From: Hemibagrus wyckioides
Taxonomy: Eukaryota > Chordata > Actinopteri > Siluriformes > Bagridae
Direction of reading: 5' to 3'
Length of the DNA: 64,000 nucleotides
NCBI RefSeq assembly: GCF_019097595.1
Contig: NC_080713.1
Location: 12,910,199 to 12,974,198 of the forward strand
The notes beneath the pieces are model-generated. The model made no database searches. It was not told the origin of the DNA and saw nothing but the letters and a program-made list of their open reading frames with translations. Of this stretch, positions 12,161-23,573 are shown piece by piece. Position 1 is the stretch's first letter, and every line of letters starts with the position of its first letter. A program made the translations under genes and the position numbers.

Positions 12161-12560
12161 TTTGTCAAACAAATATATCAAAGATTTATAGTGTAACTCC
12201 TGATAGTCGCTCAGAAAATAACAAATTTATACCACTTCTACTAATGCGTTAAATTCGAGGTTGCAACTTGTAATTCCCAATATCCAACCTGTAAAAGTCA
12301 AAGAAAACGCCCAATTAACATGAAATTTCTACTCGTTAACTTGTGTGGGGTAGCCTTCTCATCTACGAGTTCCTTCACTGTTGTGTTTTTCGAATTCGCT
12401 GATGTCGAAAATCGTCGTTGCAACCTGCGAATTACCACTTACGAGGCAGCGCAAATGTAGCGTATTTCCTAGGAACGGATGACAACTTCCTGTTTTGCAG
12501 CGTCCGTAGGAGGAAGCTGAAATAAGAGTCTGAGGTTTATATGTTTGCGTCACATATAGT
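12161..12560 (-). promoter_or_regulatory. sec11a: sec11a upstream/promoter region, CpG-containing
   Basis: The 400 bases upstream of the sec11a start codon hold many CG dinucleotides (clustered at 12385-12510), unlike the AT-rich flanks. There is an ETS-like ACTTCCTG at about 12484-12491 and no clear TATA box. This fits a housekeeping CpG-type promoter; the transcription start was not located. Confidence 0.5.
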
Positions 12561-12581
12561 TTATATAATTTCGCTTTAACA

Positions 12582-12608
12582 GTGTGTGTGTGTGTGTGTG
12601 TGTGTGTT
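12582..12608. repeat. GT dinucleotide microsatellite
   Basis: About 13 GT units directly beyond the CpG-containing region. Confidence 0.95.
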
Positions 12609-12609
12609 T

Positions 12610-13980
12610 GGTGTTCCAGATTGTCCTATCTGCACCTAAGATCAGATAGGACAGAAATGGGCGTGGTCTTAACCGGAGGTTTTTATTTGAATGCTACCCA
12701 CTATGCAGACGTAAATACATACTGGAAAACAGTAAAATAGCCTTGTGCTGCTGGAAAAAAAGCATTTCCCCACTGACAATTTTTAAACAAACAAGCAATC
12801 AACCAAAAGAACCTTATTGAATTCGTGAGCTTAAAAACAGTTTAAAAGCAATACTGCAGTTGCAATTTGTATCCATTTACTGTACATTATCAGTTCAATC
12901 TGAATAATTTATTAGTGTCTATGTGTCTTCTAAAAGATTTTATTTATAAAAGAGTCCAAAAGAAATTTTGGATTTCATTCATTTTGAAAAAAAAAAAAAA
13001 CTGTTTTTTTCTAAACGCTTTAATGAAATGTGCCCAAAGCATGTCTGATTAAACCTGTATATGAAGACACCACAGGGTTAGCCACAACCTCAATATTGAT
13101 TCAAGTCAGACTACACCATTAGCAGGTGTATGTGTTTTTCATATAAAATACTGCTGCTGTTTTGCACTCATACTGGAGACAAAGAATAGAATGGGTGATA
13201 TTTATATGAACACTTACATACAATCTTTATTAGGTCATGCATACGTACAGTAAAACTATGTAACCCTGTTAAAATAAATGAGTCTGATAATTCTGATTAT
13301 GAACCAAACAAGTAAACTGCTATTTATATTCCTTTAAGCAAGATATTCACATCAAAAAATGGTGAAATACAGTGGTCTTCATCCCCAAGTATGTGTCAGG
13401 CAAAACTGTCTGAAGAAAACATAATAAAGACAGTGCCAGGGCCCACTAGAATGGCAGTGACTCGTGTGACAGACATAAAGTCAGATTTTGAGCTGGTCAT
13501 GCCCAACTCAATACAGAAAATCATTCTTGGAATTACTACTCTAGAAGGAAGCAGTGTTTTGGGGCAGAAGTGGAAGGAGCTGGATAAAATGCATTTGCAC
13601 GCATATTATGGGGGTCCTCATCCTGGCTGGGGTATATAAATCAAAGGATGAATCAACAGCCAGGCTGTGGGATGCATAGACAGGCAGGGCTATATTTCGT
13701 GACACAATGTCTCTGGAGACTTTTCATATTTTATCAACATCACCCCATAAAAAGAACCATTTTCAAAATGTAAAATAAAAAAAAATCAATGTCAAGAAAA
13801 ACTATTGTATTTTATATGTGGGTATTTCCAATGTACATTAAATTTTTTTTCCATTTTTTAACATTTAACAAAAATGAGTGAATTACCCTCATTGATCCAT
13901 GATCTGTGAGAGGTAATGGAGTTTATAATGAGATATAAACCAATTTTTATTGGGATTTTTGGTTTCTGACACATTTGGAT
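12610..13980. other. Intergenic DNA with unassigned 82-codon frame
   Basis: Mostly AT-rich. A plus-strand open frame at 13391-13639 is of balanced composition but matches no remembered family and shows no supporting splice or poly(A) context, so it is not called a gene. Confidence 0.35.
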
Positions 13981-14029
13981 AATTAAACTTGCCCTGAGTC
14001 ATATTGGCCCAGGAACATATTGCTGGTCC

Positions 14030-14400
14030 TGAGAAATGAATATAACTTGGAGCCCTTTCACCCTTTGATAGTCTACTTCTGGGTGACAGAAGGGCAGTAT
14101 TTGGTGGAGGCCTGTCTGATTCTCCTGTCGCTCCCCCTACCAGTCTCCATCATGGCCAAGGTACACTGAGCATCTTGACAGTGGTCAGGGAGAGGAGCGT
14201 TGGTGGCGAGGCAATTTTTTCAGAGCCACCAGTTCTGCTGTAGCAGTGTGAAAGATCTGAGTCAGCTCCTGGGACACCGCCTGGTGCTGAAGACTTGTTT
14301 TCAACATGTGCTTGAGCCTAGGGTCCATCTCTTTGTTGGGGGTTGGGTCTGTGTTCATTCCCACATTCTTCACCAGTGTAGCGACTCATGACTATGGAGG
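14030..14400 (-). mobile_element. Possible LTR-element gag-like fragment
   Basis: The minus strand reads TLVKNVGMNTDPTPNKEMDP and then LKHMLKTSLQHQAVSQELTQ, a hydrophilic helical start resembling fish retrotransposon gag N-termini. The match is weak and no LTR was found beside it. Confidence 0.25.
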
Positions 14401-14869
14401 GCTGAACATAGACACACCAGAGAGGAAGCTAGTGGAAAAAAGTCACACAGTCATATTCAGCGGCCATTGAACCAAGTAAAACTGTAGATGAAATAAAAGA
14501 AATATAAAAAATTAACTATCAAAATTGTATCTCACATATTACCAGTCTAAAAAGTAAAAGAAGTAAGTAGTAATACAACCATTTTGGAAACTATAACCAT
14601 AGATTACTTTGGTCTACTCAAATATTTAACATGTATGACATTACCTCGACTTGTATTATGTGGCTCAGTATCAAAACTCATAACTTAACTTGTGGCTTTC
14701 TAACACTGATCAGTTTAACAAGTGTGTCTTATCCAACCACAAAGCACATTTTACATGAACACATTACTTTTCAGCCTACACTGAGGTAAATATAATAAAT
14801 CTTTCAGAATAAAGCTTTTTAATATAGTGGAACAATTTTAAGTGTACACTGTAAACCCGGATAAGTTGA

Positions 14870-15080
14870 TTGTCTCAAATGGTTTAAGTAATCGACAGTA
14901 GACAAAATTAATTTGTTTAAGTAGTCAGCTTAAATGTAAAACAGTCCAAACATAATATTTAAAGTCATATACACTTAATTGCTTTAAGTAATCAACAGTA
15001 GAAAAAATGTAACTGTTTAAGTAGAGTCAGCATAAATGCAAAATAGTCAGAACAGAAGTCAAATACACTTAAAACCATAT
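14870..15080. repeat. Tandem duplication of about 110 bp, two diverged copies
   Basis: The block GGTTTAAGTAATCGACAGTA...AGTCAGCTTAAATG is followed by a diverged copy with GCTTTAAGTAATCAACAGTA...AGTCAGCATAAATG. It lies just inside the left end of the surrounding DNA transposon, where sub-terminal repeats are common. Confidence 0.65.
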
Positions 15081-15144
15081 TTGTACTAATATAATTGGGA
15101 TAGGAAAATTCCAATTCAGTTTGTGTCATGATCATATATGTGTC

Positions 15145-15360
15145 TTACACTGCAAGATCATTCTTCAGCTTTTGAACCTTTGGTGGTAGCTCACTTCGAC
15201 ATAAGTTTAGCATTACCTGCTGAATGAAGATAAAAGTGTTTTTCATGCACTTCAGGTGCTTCATGTGGAGTGCATAGGTAAAGCCAAACAAGAGGCACAT
15301 AGCTTGAGGCAGGTTGGTGAGTGCATCCATTACAAGGCTGCCCTCTAGGATGATCCCCAC
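15145..15360 (-). pseudogene. Fragment of a repeated fish-type uncharacterised protein
   Basis: 71-codon minus-strand frame: GIILEGSLVMDALTNLPQAM, LLFGFTYALHM, VQKLKNDLAV. A GI(V)xEG...LPNLP.A...LFG..YAL pattern recurs in many fish uncharacterised proteins known from memory, which are probably transposon-derived. This copy lies between transposon ends and near a Tc1 insertion, so it is most likely a remnant of the host transposon's own coding sequence. Confidence 0.4.
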
Positions 15361-15728
15361 TCTTGAGGTGATGCTGGACTTGTGGTTCTGTTGTCCTCAT
15401 AGCAGAGAATTCCCACTGAAATGTCTATCATTAAGATTTTTCACTGTGTGAGAGACAAGACAATAAAGAGGATATTCAGGTAAACTGCAATTTGTCTATA
15501 CAGTGAGGGAAAAATGATTTGATCCCCTGTTAATTTTGTACGTTTGCCCACAGACAAAGAAATTATCAGTCTGTAATTTTAATGGTAGGTGTATTTGAAC
15601 AGTGAGAGGCAGAATAACAACAAAAAAAATCCAGAAAAACGCATTTCAGAAAAGTTATACATTGATTTGCATTTTAATGAGTGAAATAAGTATTTGATCC
15701 CCTATCAATCAGAAAGATTTCTGGCTCC

Positions 15729-15823
15729 CAGGTGTCTTTTATACAGTTAACGAGCTGAGATTACAGTGGGAGCACTCTCGGGGAGTGCTCTTAATCTCAG
15801 CTCGTTAACTGTATGAAAGACAC
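15729..15823. repeat. Near-perfect palindrome in the Tc1 leader
   Basis: Arms of about 45 bases: AGGTGTCTTTTATACAGTTA and ACGAGCTGAGATTA are mirrored by TAATCTCAGCTCGT and TAACTGTATGAAAGACACCT around a GAGCACTC/GAGTGCTC core. It lies between the left inverted repeat and the transposase start and would form a strong hairpin in DNA or RNA. Confidence 0.85.
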
Positions 15824-15868
15824 CTGTCCACAGAAGGAAGCAATCAATCAGATTCCAAACTCTCCATC

Positions 15869-16760
15869 ATGGCCAAGACCAAAGAGCTGTCCATGGATGT
15901 CAGGGACAAGATTGTTGACCTACACAAGACTGGAATGAGCTACAAGACCATCGCCAAGCAGCTTGGTGAGAAGGTGACAACAGTTGGTGCGATTATTCCC
16001 AAGTGGAAGAAACACAAAAGGACTGTCAATCTTCCTGGGTCTGGGGCTCCATGCAAGATCTCACCTCATGGAGTTTCAATGATCATGAGAACGGCGAGGA
16101 ATCAGCCCAGAATTACACTGGAGGATTTTGTCAATGATCTCAAGGCAGCTGGGACCATAGTCACCAAGAAAACAATTGGTAACACACTACGCCGTGAAAG
16201 ACTGAAATCCAGTAGTGCCCACAAGGTCCCCTTGCTAAAGAAAGCACATGTACAGGTTCATCTGAAGTTTGCCAGTGAACATCTGAATGATTCAGAGGAG
16301 AACTGGGTGACTTTGGCATCAACTCAACTCGCCGTGTTTGGAGGAGGAGGAATGCTGCCTATGACTCCAAGAAGACCATCCCCACTGTCAAACATGGAGG
16401 TGGAAACATTATGCTTTGGGGGTGTTTTTCTGCTAATGGGACAGGACAACTGCACCGCATCAAAGGGACAATGGACGGAGCCATGTACCGTCAAATCTTG
16501 AGTAAGAACCTCCTTCCCTCAGCCAGGGCATTGAAAATGGGTCATGGATGGATATTCCAGCCTGACAATGACCCAAAACACACGGCCAAGGCAACAAAGG
16601 AGTGGTTCAAAAAGAAGCACATTAAGGTCCTGTAGTGGCCTAGCCAGTCTCCAGACGTTAATCCCATAGAAAATCTGTGGAGGGAGCTGAAGGGTCAGCC
16701 ACAAAACCTTAATGACTTGGAGAGGATCTGCCAACAAGGGTTTGCCACCAAGTGCTAAGT
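15869..16760 (+). pseudogene. Tc1-like transposase pseudogene
   Basis: Codons from 15869 give [20 protein letters not shown] and YKTIAKQLG (paired helix-turn-helix DNA-binding domain), then a second HTH and the start of the DDE catalytic core. At about 16304 (SEENW then [10 protein letters not shown] out of frame) the segment holding the first catalytic aspartate is deleted and the frame shifts. The second motif (PDNDPKHTA) is at 16561-16587 in another frame, a stop replaces a codon at 16633, and the final acidic motif (NPIENLW) follows at 16661-16680. Without the first Asp it cannot be active. Confidence 0.88.
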
Positions 16761-17652
16761 CATGTTTTGCAAAGGGGTCAAATACTTATTTCACTCAATA
16801 AAATGCAAATCAATGTATAACTTTTTTGAAATGTGTTTTTCTGGATTTTTTGTTGTTATTCTGTCTCTCACTGTTCAGATAAACCTGCCATTAAAATTCA
16901 TTTTTTTAAAGTGATATTTACTCAAACTGTTTGCATAGAAAAAAACTTTTGGGTTAACAGTGTACACTCCTGAATTAACTAACAATTCAAACCAACAAAA
17001 TAGTCTTTTCAAAAGATCACTTTAACGATCCACACTTCTGTCCTCTACCTATCTATGAGGGATAGGGTAGACTGCCCAAACCTCCATTTGTGGGGATTAT
17101 TCTGCCCCATTACTCACTCAGTACCTGACTCTATGAACAAACAAAGTCTTTCAGTGGAGGGACACTGGAGACTCCCTTGTCCTAGTAGGAAAGTGCCTCT
17201 CACACACTGGAGTCTGCTGGTTAGGAGCAGCATTTTCTTGTGATGGCTCTGGTAGGTTGGGATGTATTTCATGTGCCCCAAGGGTTGGTGAAAGGTGGTA
17301 TCTGTTTCTTTGCAAAGTGCCCCTGGGTGTCTCGATGATGTAGGATCTTGATGTGCCTCTGTCAAGCTTGTCCTTGACCCACACTTGATCTTCAAGTTGC
17401 AGTTGTGGCATGTCACATGTTCAGTGTTTGCAGTTATAGTTCTGTTGTAGTTTTTGTCTGTATTTCTGTTCTGTGGTGTTCAGCTTCTCCATGTCTGCAT
17501 GTCTCTTGTTGAGCTGCGATGGAATGACAGGAACAGTTGTTCTGATTCTCCTTCTCATGAGGAGTTCTTTGGGACTGTATCCATTTGCTAGTGGAGTGGC
17601 ATGGTAGGCCATGAGAGTGAAGTAAAGGTCTGTGGCTTTCTTGAGAAGATTC

Positions 17653-17883
17653 TTAACTGTCCTCTCCATTGCTCTGTAGAAAATGGGGACTGGAGGTCAC
17701 ATGTCTGAAGCTCCAGTCCTGTACAACCTTTCTGAAAGGCTCCGAAACAGATAGACCGTTGTCCAAGTACACCTCTTCTGGTATCCCATGACATGCAAAG
17801 ATCAATTTAAAATGTCCAATTACAGCTTCTGATGTTGTAGATGTCATCTTGGCCACTTCAAAATATCTTGAAAAATAGTCCAC
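17653..17883 (-). pseudogene. gypsy integrase fragment
   Basis: Reads MDYFSRYFEVAKM, a GHFKLIFACHGIPEEV block and YLDNG (second acidic residue retained, with L where S is usual). The end of the core is in a shifted frame. Confidence 0.7.
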
Positions 17884-18164
17884 AATGATTAGGTATATGT
17901 TTATTGTCAGTCTGGAACAGATCTGCTCCTACAGTGGACCACAGCCTATGAAGTTTGTTCTCTCCTGAGCACAGATCTCACAGTCTCTATCATTTTTGTT
18001 AGCTGTCTGCTGAGACCCGACCACCACACCTACTGCTTAGCTCTCTAGTTATCTCTAGGTGGCCCTCATGCAGCTTGCAAAGTATGTCTCTGAGTGATGA
18101 CACTATTCAACTACCATACAGCAGCAGACCATAGTAAACTGTGAGTTCACCTGAGAAGTGATGA

Positions 18165-18370
18165 CCCAGTGCATTTACATTTGCATTTCTGGTATTTGGC
18201 AGAGGCCCTTATCCAGAGCATCTTTTCATTCATTGTCTGTACCACTTATCCGATCTATCCTCAGGTCACGGGGAGCCTGTGCCTATCTCAGGCGTCATCG
18301 GGCATCAAGGCAGGATACACCCTGGACGGAGTGCCAACCCATTTCAGGGCACACACACATTCCCAAAGCA
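18165..18370. repeat. Dispersed fish repeat inserted in the gypsy relic
   Basis: Contains GGCAGAGGCCCTTATCCAGA and then a GTCACGGGGAGCCTGTGCCT...GGCAGGATACACCCTGGACG segment, both very common in fish genomes as parts of interspersed repeats. It interrupts the gypsy coding remnants between integrase and RNase H. The family name is uncertain. Confidence 0.6.
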
Positions 18371-18535
18371 ACACCTTAACCACATCCCCTTTGGGCGGGA
18401 AAGGCTCTTTCAATAGAGAACTTATCTGGCCATCCTTCTGCACAGAACTTTTTCAACTGATGGGGGATGGTGCCACTGTCCTGATGTGTTTCTCTGAACT
18501 TTGTTTTAGTAGCTGGTAAGCTTGCCATGACACAA

Positions 18536-18787
18536 TCAACATACAGGTTGATTTCCTTTTCTTTCTTCTACTACATTGCTAACAGGAGCTCTGGACAGAA
18601 CATCTGCAGTTGCATTGTCTTTGCCGGCCACATGAGAGATAGTGAAGGAGAACCTCATGAGCATCATGTGCACTCGTTGTATACGTGGTGGGAGTTCATC
18701 CAGACTCTTTGAACCCAGGAGTGGGACTAAAGGTTTGTGATCAGTCTCGATATGAATCCTTTTCCCTAGAAATTCTGCAAATTTCAT
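18536..18787 (-). pseudogene. gypsy RNase H fragment
   Basis: Reads KFAEFLGKRIHIETDHKPLV, LPPRIQRVHMMLMRFSFTI and GKDNATADVLSR, the standard C-terminal RNase H block of gypsy polyproteins. Confidence 0.8.
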
Positions 18788-20045
18788 TGTTCAGTGCTGC
18801 TGAGGGCTCTCGAAGCATATGCCACCGGTTTCCATACTATGTCTACCTGTTGCAGGAGGAGTACTGCACCTGTATGAAGACAAGATAGCAGAAATGAGTG
18901 TGTCAGCATTCGGGTAATGCAGTTACAGCCCTGGACGTGTGGTCAGGTTTGCTTTGATGCTATCAAAAGCCTTCTGCTGCTGTGTCCCTTAGGCCCACAT
19001 ATTGGACTTTCTTAGCAAGTCTCTGAGAGTGTTTTCTCCACCAGGTGAGGCAGGAACTTCCCAGGGTGGTTTGTCATCCCCAGAAACCATCTCACCTTGC
19101 TTATATTACATTGCTCCTCATGGCTCTGACAGCGTTCATCTTATCAGGATCTGGACTGACCCCTGATGCCTCAGTGGTCTGCCCCAGGAACTTAATCCTG
19201 CTCTTTGAGAATTCACATTTGTCAGTGAGTGTGACACCCACCTTCTGCAGGCACCCTCCTCAATCTATCATCATGCCCACTCTGTGTTGCTCCCCAAATG
19301 AGCACATCATCCATTTGACACCGAACCCCTTCCAGGTGGTTCAGTGGCCTGTATTTTAGCCCTTTCACTACGTAAATGTCTGTTTTGATTGTGTTTACTG
19401 AGAGTGGCTGCGATCATGCCTTTGACTTTTAAACATGTCCCTCCTGGCCCCATAAAACTTTTGTAGGCCTCTCCAATCTGCTGAACTGACCCTGGGCATA
19501 CAGTGTTTTGATTTTCCCAGTGTCGATTTTGAACACTGCAGTGTTGTCCTCATTTATTTCTGCCATCCAGGTACTAGTGATTTCCTTGGCTGATTTCCCT
19601 TGGCTTCGATCTACAGATTCCTCAGTCACTGTGGCACATTAATTTCATACAGTTTCTTTGCTTTGCACACTCTTGCATAATGTCTCTTTTTTCTGCAATG
19701 ATTACACACTGCTTCTACATGGGGTGCAGCAGATTCAGGGAGCATCATCTATGCTGTCTTCAAGCAGTTCTGGGTAACAAACAGAAAAATTGATTAGTTG
19801 CAGCATACCAAAATACTATCCCTGCTTCTCCTGAGTTCTTGCTACCCCTCTAACTGGCTGCCTGTTTTGAGTTTTTGTTGCCCTACATTACATACAGCCA
19901 TGTGCTCCTCTGCTTTCCACAACAGAGGTGCTGAAGCGTCATGTAGAGAATAATTTGGCCACATGGGGACTGCATAGGTGCGGGGGTGGTGGCACATGCT
20001 CCACCATCACTATATGTACACTATATGTAAACTATCATTTTTTCC

Positions 20046-20129
20046 CACCTGCCTAAAACCTTTGCACAGTACTGTATGTATGTGTATATAAATATGAATA
20101 CAATACTGTGCAAAAGTTTTAGGCAGGTG
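20046..20129. repeat. Inverted pair of Tc1-like terminal repeats
   Basis: Two 26-base arms (20046-20071 and 20104-20129) are reverse complements with one mismatch (core CCTAAAACCTTTGCACAGTA). The right arm is the left end of the Tc1-like element that follows. The left arm points the other way. Confidence 0.8.
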
Positions 20130-21400
20130 TGAAGAAATGCTGTCAAGTAAAAATGCTTTCAGAATTTTATGGATTTTAAAATGCAAAGTGAGCAACCAGA
20201 AAAAAATCTAAATCAAATATTTTAATATTTACCCTTTACCCTAATCAGTTCTTGTACACTTATCACTTATACTTGCAAGTCAGGGATTTTGTTGGATCAG
20301 AGTCAGGAGTATGTTTAAGCAATGATACCAAGCAGGTGCTAATGAAGATCAACTTCATATGTAGGTTTAAACACAAACTAAATTAAAACTAAACTTTTAA
20401 TAACTAAAATAGAAACAGCTGTGTAGGAGGCATAAAATTGGGTGAGGAACTGCTTAACTCTGCAGCGAAGGTGAGGTCACAGGTCATACACCATGGCAAG
20501 ACTGAGCACAGCAACAAAACATAAGGTAGTTATAGTCCATCAGCAAGGTCTCTCACAGACAAGGATTTTAAAGCAGACTGGGGTTTCAAGATGTGCTGTT
20601 CAAGCTATTTTGAAAAAGCACAAAGAAATGGATAATGTTGAGGATAGTTCCATCAGCAAAGAAATGGTGGAAACCAGTGGGACCCAGGTACACCCATCTA
20701 CTGCCCTGAGAATTCTGGTGGTATTCATAGTGGTAAGTGGTATTCACATAAGTGGTATTCATAGAAGAATTGTGGCCAAAAAACCATAACTTGCACAAAA
20801 ACATAGGGGTAAACTGGGGTGCAGGAAAATGGCAGTAGGTGCTCTGGATTTATGAGTCAAAATTTGAAATATATGGCTGTAGTAGGAGGCAGGTTGTTTG
20901 CCAAAGGGTTGGAAAGCGATACAATAGAGTGTCAGCAGGCAACAGCGAAGCATGCTGGAGGTTCTTTGCAAGTTTGGGGCTGCATGGAGTTGGGAATTTG
21001 GTCAGGATAAATGGTGCTCAATGCTAGGAAATAAAAGCAGATACTCTCCACCAGGCAATACTTTCAGGGAGGCATCTGACTGGCCCCAAATTTATTCTGC
21101 AGCAGGACAATGACCCCAAACATACAACCAATGTCATTGTGAACTATCTGCAATGTAGAGAAGAAAAAGAAATCCTGGAAATGATGATTTGGCCACCACA
21201 GAACTCTGACCTCAACATCAATGAGTATGTTTGCAATTAAATGAAGAGACAGAAGGATTTAATGCAGGCTACATCTACAGAAGATCTGTGTTTATTTCTT
21301 CAAAATATTTGTAACAAAAAAAACCTTTCAAAGTAGAGATTAAGGAATGCTTTCAAAAATAGAAGTGTTAAAGTTTATCAAGTAACAAAATAAAAAATAA
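20104..21400 (+). mobile_element. Tc1-like transposon copy A, inactivated
   Basis: Starts with TACTGTGCAAAAGTTTTAGG. Transposase remnants: MARLSTATKHKVVIVHQQGL (HTH, 20493), a block with YESKFEIYG (about 20850), and LQQDNDPKHTTNVIV (catalytic second Asp motif, about 21101-21145). The final acidic motif reads NINEYVCN at about 21214-21237. The frame is broken near 20640 and 20820. Copy B lies at 25.1-26.1 kb on the other strand. Confidence 0.8.
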
Positions 21401-21559
21401 AAAACAAATCAAATCATTATGTGGTGTGATCAACCTTCGCCTGCAAAACAGCATCAATTCTTCAAGGTACACATGCAAGTTTTTGAAGGAAATCTGCAGG
21501 TAGGTTTAGATCTAACCACAGCTGTTCTGTGGTTGTAGGCTGCCTAAAATCTATCTATC

Positions 21560-22860
21560 TCTTTGTGAAATATAAGCCAGCCTAGGAACATTCCATCAAT
21601 GTATGTGAATGGGAATCTTTTGTAATCATCGGCTACAGGATAATTGCAAATCCAGTTGTTTGAAAAAAAAAAAAAACTTCATCAGCACCCTGAATGATTC
21701 TGCTTAGTTTGGTGGAATTTGTTCAAAGGCGTGACAAGTTTTTTCAATGTTCAATGGAAGTCATTGAGAATTTGGACCACTTTGAGCTTCTGTTTCTGAA
21801 TGCTTATAAAAGTCATATCTTTCCTGAATAAATCACATTATTTGACACCTCAGTCATTGGTCTTTGACAGATGACAAAAATTAAACAGAAGAATAATAAT
21901 ATCTAGACATGTACATTTCCTGTAGAAAATGCTTTCAATGGGAATTTTTGGGGTGTTCGATCAGCCGTATCGGGAAAAACTGTAATTCCAATCCATTATA
22001 CATCTTTCCTGAATAAGCTGCACAATTTGATACCTCAATCATGGGTCTACCACAAACTGTGCGGGACTAGTTACAGGACAAAATTTTGTACAGAAGAAGA
22101 AGAAGAACTAGACATGTACATTTCCTGAAGAAAATGTGAAGGTGCAAACAATTAGAGGTGAGTGTTCACATAGGGTGCCAAAAATTTTGGATGCGAGGGG
22201 GTAGATAGGGTGCCAATACTATTAGAGGCATGTAAACAGAGAGGGTGCCAATACTTTTGGAGGTGAATGGATACATGCGAGTGATGTCCTCAGAATGCTT
22301 ATCATGGAGTTCTCCTCAATGTGCTGAGTGTTTTGATATGTGATATATCCATGTTGTGGTCATTTTGTGATTCTACTTAATTTCGGAATTTGCCAGTACT
22401 TTTGGAAGTGAGTGGATACATCACCAGGATACACATCATGCAGTTGTGCACATTGTGCAGAGTGTATTGGAATGTCACATGTGTATGGTGCTGTAATTTT
22501 GCAATTATACTTATTTGGGGGGTTAGTTCGCAGGTGACATCACTTGACATCATCAGAACACATGTCACAGTTCTCCTAATTGTGCTGAGCGTTTGGATAT
22601 GTAACATATGTATGCTGCTGTCATTTTGCAATTCTGCTTATCTTGGGGGTTGGTATGCAGGTGACGCTAGATGACGTAATCTGAACACTTCACGTAGTTC
22701 TCCTAATTGTGCATAGTGTTTTGATATGTCATATATCCATGTTGTGGTAATTTTTACTTTCCACTTATTTTGGGGGTTGGTGCTTATGTGACGTTGCATG
22801 ACGTCATGGGTGTACACATAACCTTGTTATCCTTGTTGAGTGTTTGAACTTTGGAATTCC
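21560..22860. repeat. Dispersed repeat, copy 1 of a locally duplicated family
   Basis: Contains TAGGGTGCCAATACTATTAG, GAGGGTGCCAATACTTTTGG and GCAGGTGACATCACTTGACA. These recur in the same order at 23.57-24.48 kb, and partly at 47.4-47.7 kb. No coding capacity was recognised. It is probably a non-autonomous transposon or satellite-like family. Confidence 0.6.
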
Positions 22861-22889
22861 ACTCAATATTATACTGTGTACAACAACAT

Positions 22890-22991
22890 TTACAATACAA
22901 TATAATCTAATATAATCTAATATAATCTAATCTAATATAATATAATATAATATAATATAATATAATATAATATAATATAATATAATATAAT
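22890..22991. repeat. ATAAT/ATCTA pentamer array
   Basis: TATAATCTAA-type units grade into about 15 uniform ATAAT units, then GATA units. The same ATAAT pentamer forms a longer array at 25.25 kb. Confidence 0.9.
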
Positions 22992-23327
22992 AGATAGATA
23001 GATAGATAGAGGAAAGTGGATTGATAGGGTTTATTGTATAGATAGGGTGGAGTGGATATGTAAATGAATTGAGAATCTCCTGTACAGCTACTGTGCCTAT
23101 AAGAGTGGGACATAAGCGGTGCCTCAGCCCTGTGAACACTGTGTGTGTGAGTTTTTTTTACTGGATTGTTCCGTCAATGTATTTCAGTGGGAATTTTTGG
23201 TGCGTTCCACTGGCTGTATCTTTCCTGAATATGGCGCACGATTTGATTCCTCATTCATGGGTCTACCACAAATGGTGTAGGACTATTTACGGGACAAAAT
23301 TTTGTAAGAAAGAAGAAGAAGCAATTG

Positions 23328-23573
23328 AGATAGTAATAGTGTGCTTTGCATAGCAAGCAATAAAGCTTTCTATGCAAAGTAATAGTGTGCTTTGCATAGA
23401 AAGCAACACTAATAATAAGCAAGTGAGATAGTAATAGTGTGCTTTGCATAGCAAGCACCACTAATAAGTATGTGAAATAGTAATATTGTGCTCTGCATAG
23501 CAAGTACCACAAATTATAATTAGCAAGTAAGATAGTAATAGTGTGCTTTGCATAGCAAGCACCACTAATAACT
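23328..23573. repeat. Tandem repeat of about 60 bp, roughly five units
   Basis: Units share AGTAATAGTGTGCTTTGCAT plus AGCAAGCACCACTAATAA with small differences. Similar units recur at 47610-47710. Confidence 0.8.

Larger units (their letters stand above)
15508..16905 (+). mobile_element. Tc1-like transposon, inactivated
   Basis: The left end starts CAGTGAGGGAAAAATG after TA. The right arm (about 16775-16905) is the inverse of the left arm at about 15560-15700: TGATCCCCT...TTGATTTGCATTTTA against TAAAATGCAAATCAATG...GGTCAAA. The outermost 60 or so bases of the right terminal repeat are missing, so the copy is truncated. It carries a disrupted transposase gene. Confidence 0.85.
14847..16964. 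mobile_element. DNA transposon with CACTGTWAACCC ends, host of a nested Tc1
   Basis: The left end CACTGTAAACCC (about 14847) and right end GGGTTAACAGTG (about 16951-16962) are inverted copies of each other. Between them are a roughly 110-bp tandemly duplicated segment (14870-15080), a minus-strand protein fragment at 15145-15360 and a Tc1-like element at about 15508-16905. The flanks are the palindromic GTGTA/TACAC, so the exact target duplication cannot be resolved. The superfamily was not assigned. Confidence 0.5.
17040..19960 (-). mobile_element. Decayed Ty3/gypsy retrotransposon, no LTRs found
   Basis: Minus-strand fragments follow gypsy order from high to low coordinate: gag-like region (about 19650-19960), protease with FKIDTGK (19430-19630), RT remnants (18890-19360), RNase H with IHIETDHKPLVPLL (18536-18787), integrase with MDYFSRYFEVAKM and YLDNG (17653-17883) and a post-integrase region with AYHATPLANGYSPKELLMRR (17421-17669). 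All are separated by stops and frameshifts. There is no chromodomain, unlike the gypsy elements at 53-63 kb, so it belongs to a different lineage. Confidence 0.8.

Noticed and set aside
13391..13639. 82-codon frame as a possible gene
   Set aside because: Not recognised and unsupported by splice sites or a known repeat; left as unassigned intergenic sequence.
23328..23573. Regularly spaced repeats resembling a CRISPR array
   Set aside because: The spacers are themselves repetitive and the setting is eukaryotic; this is an ordinary tandem repeat.
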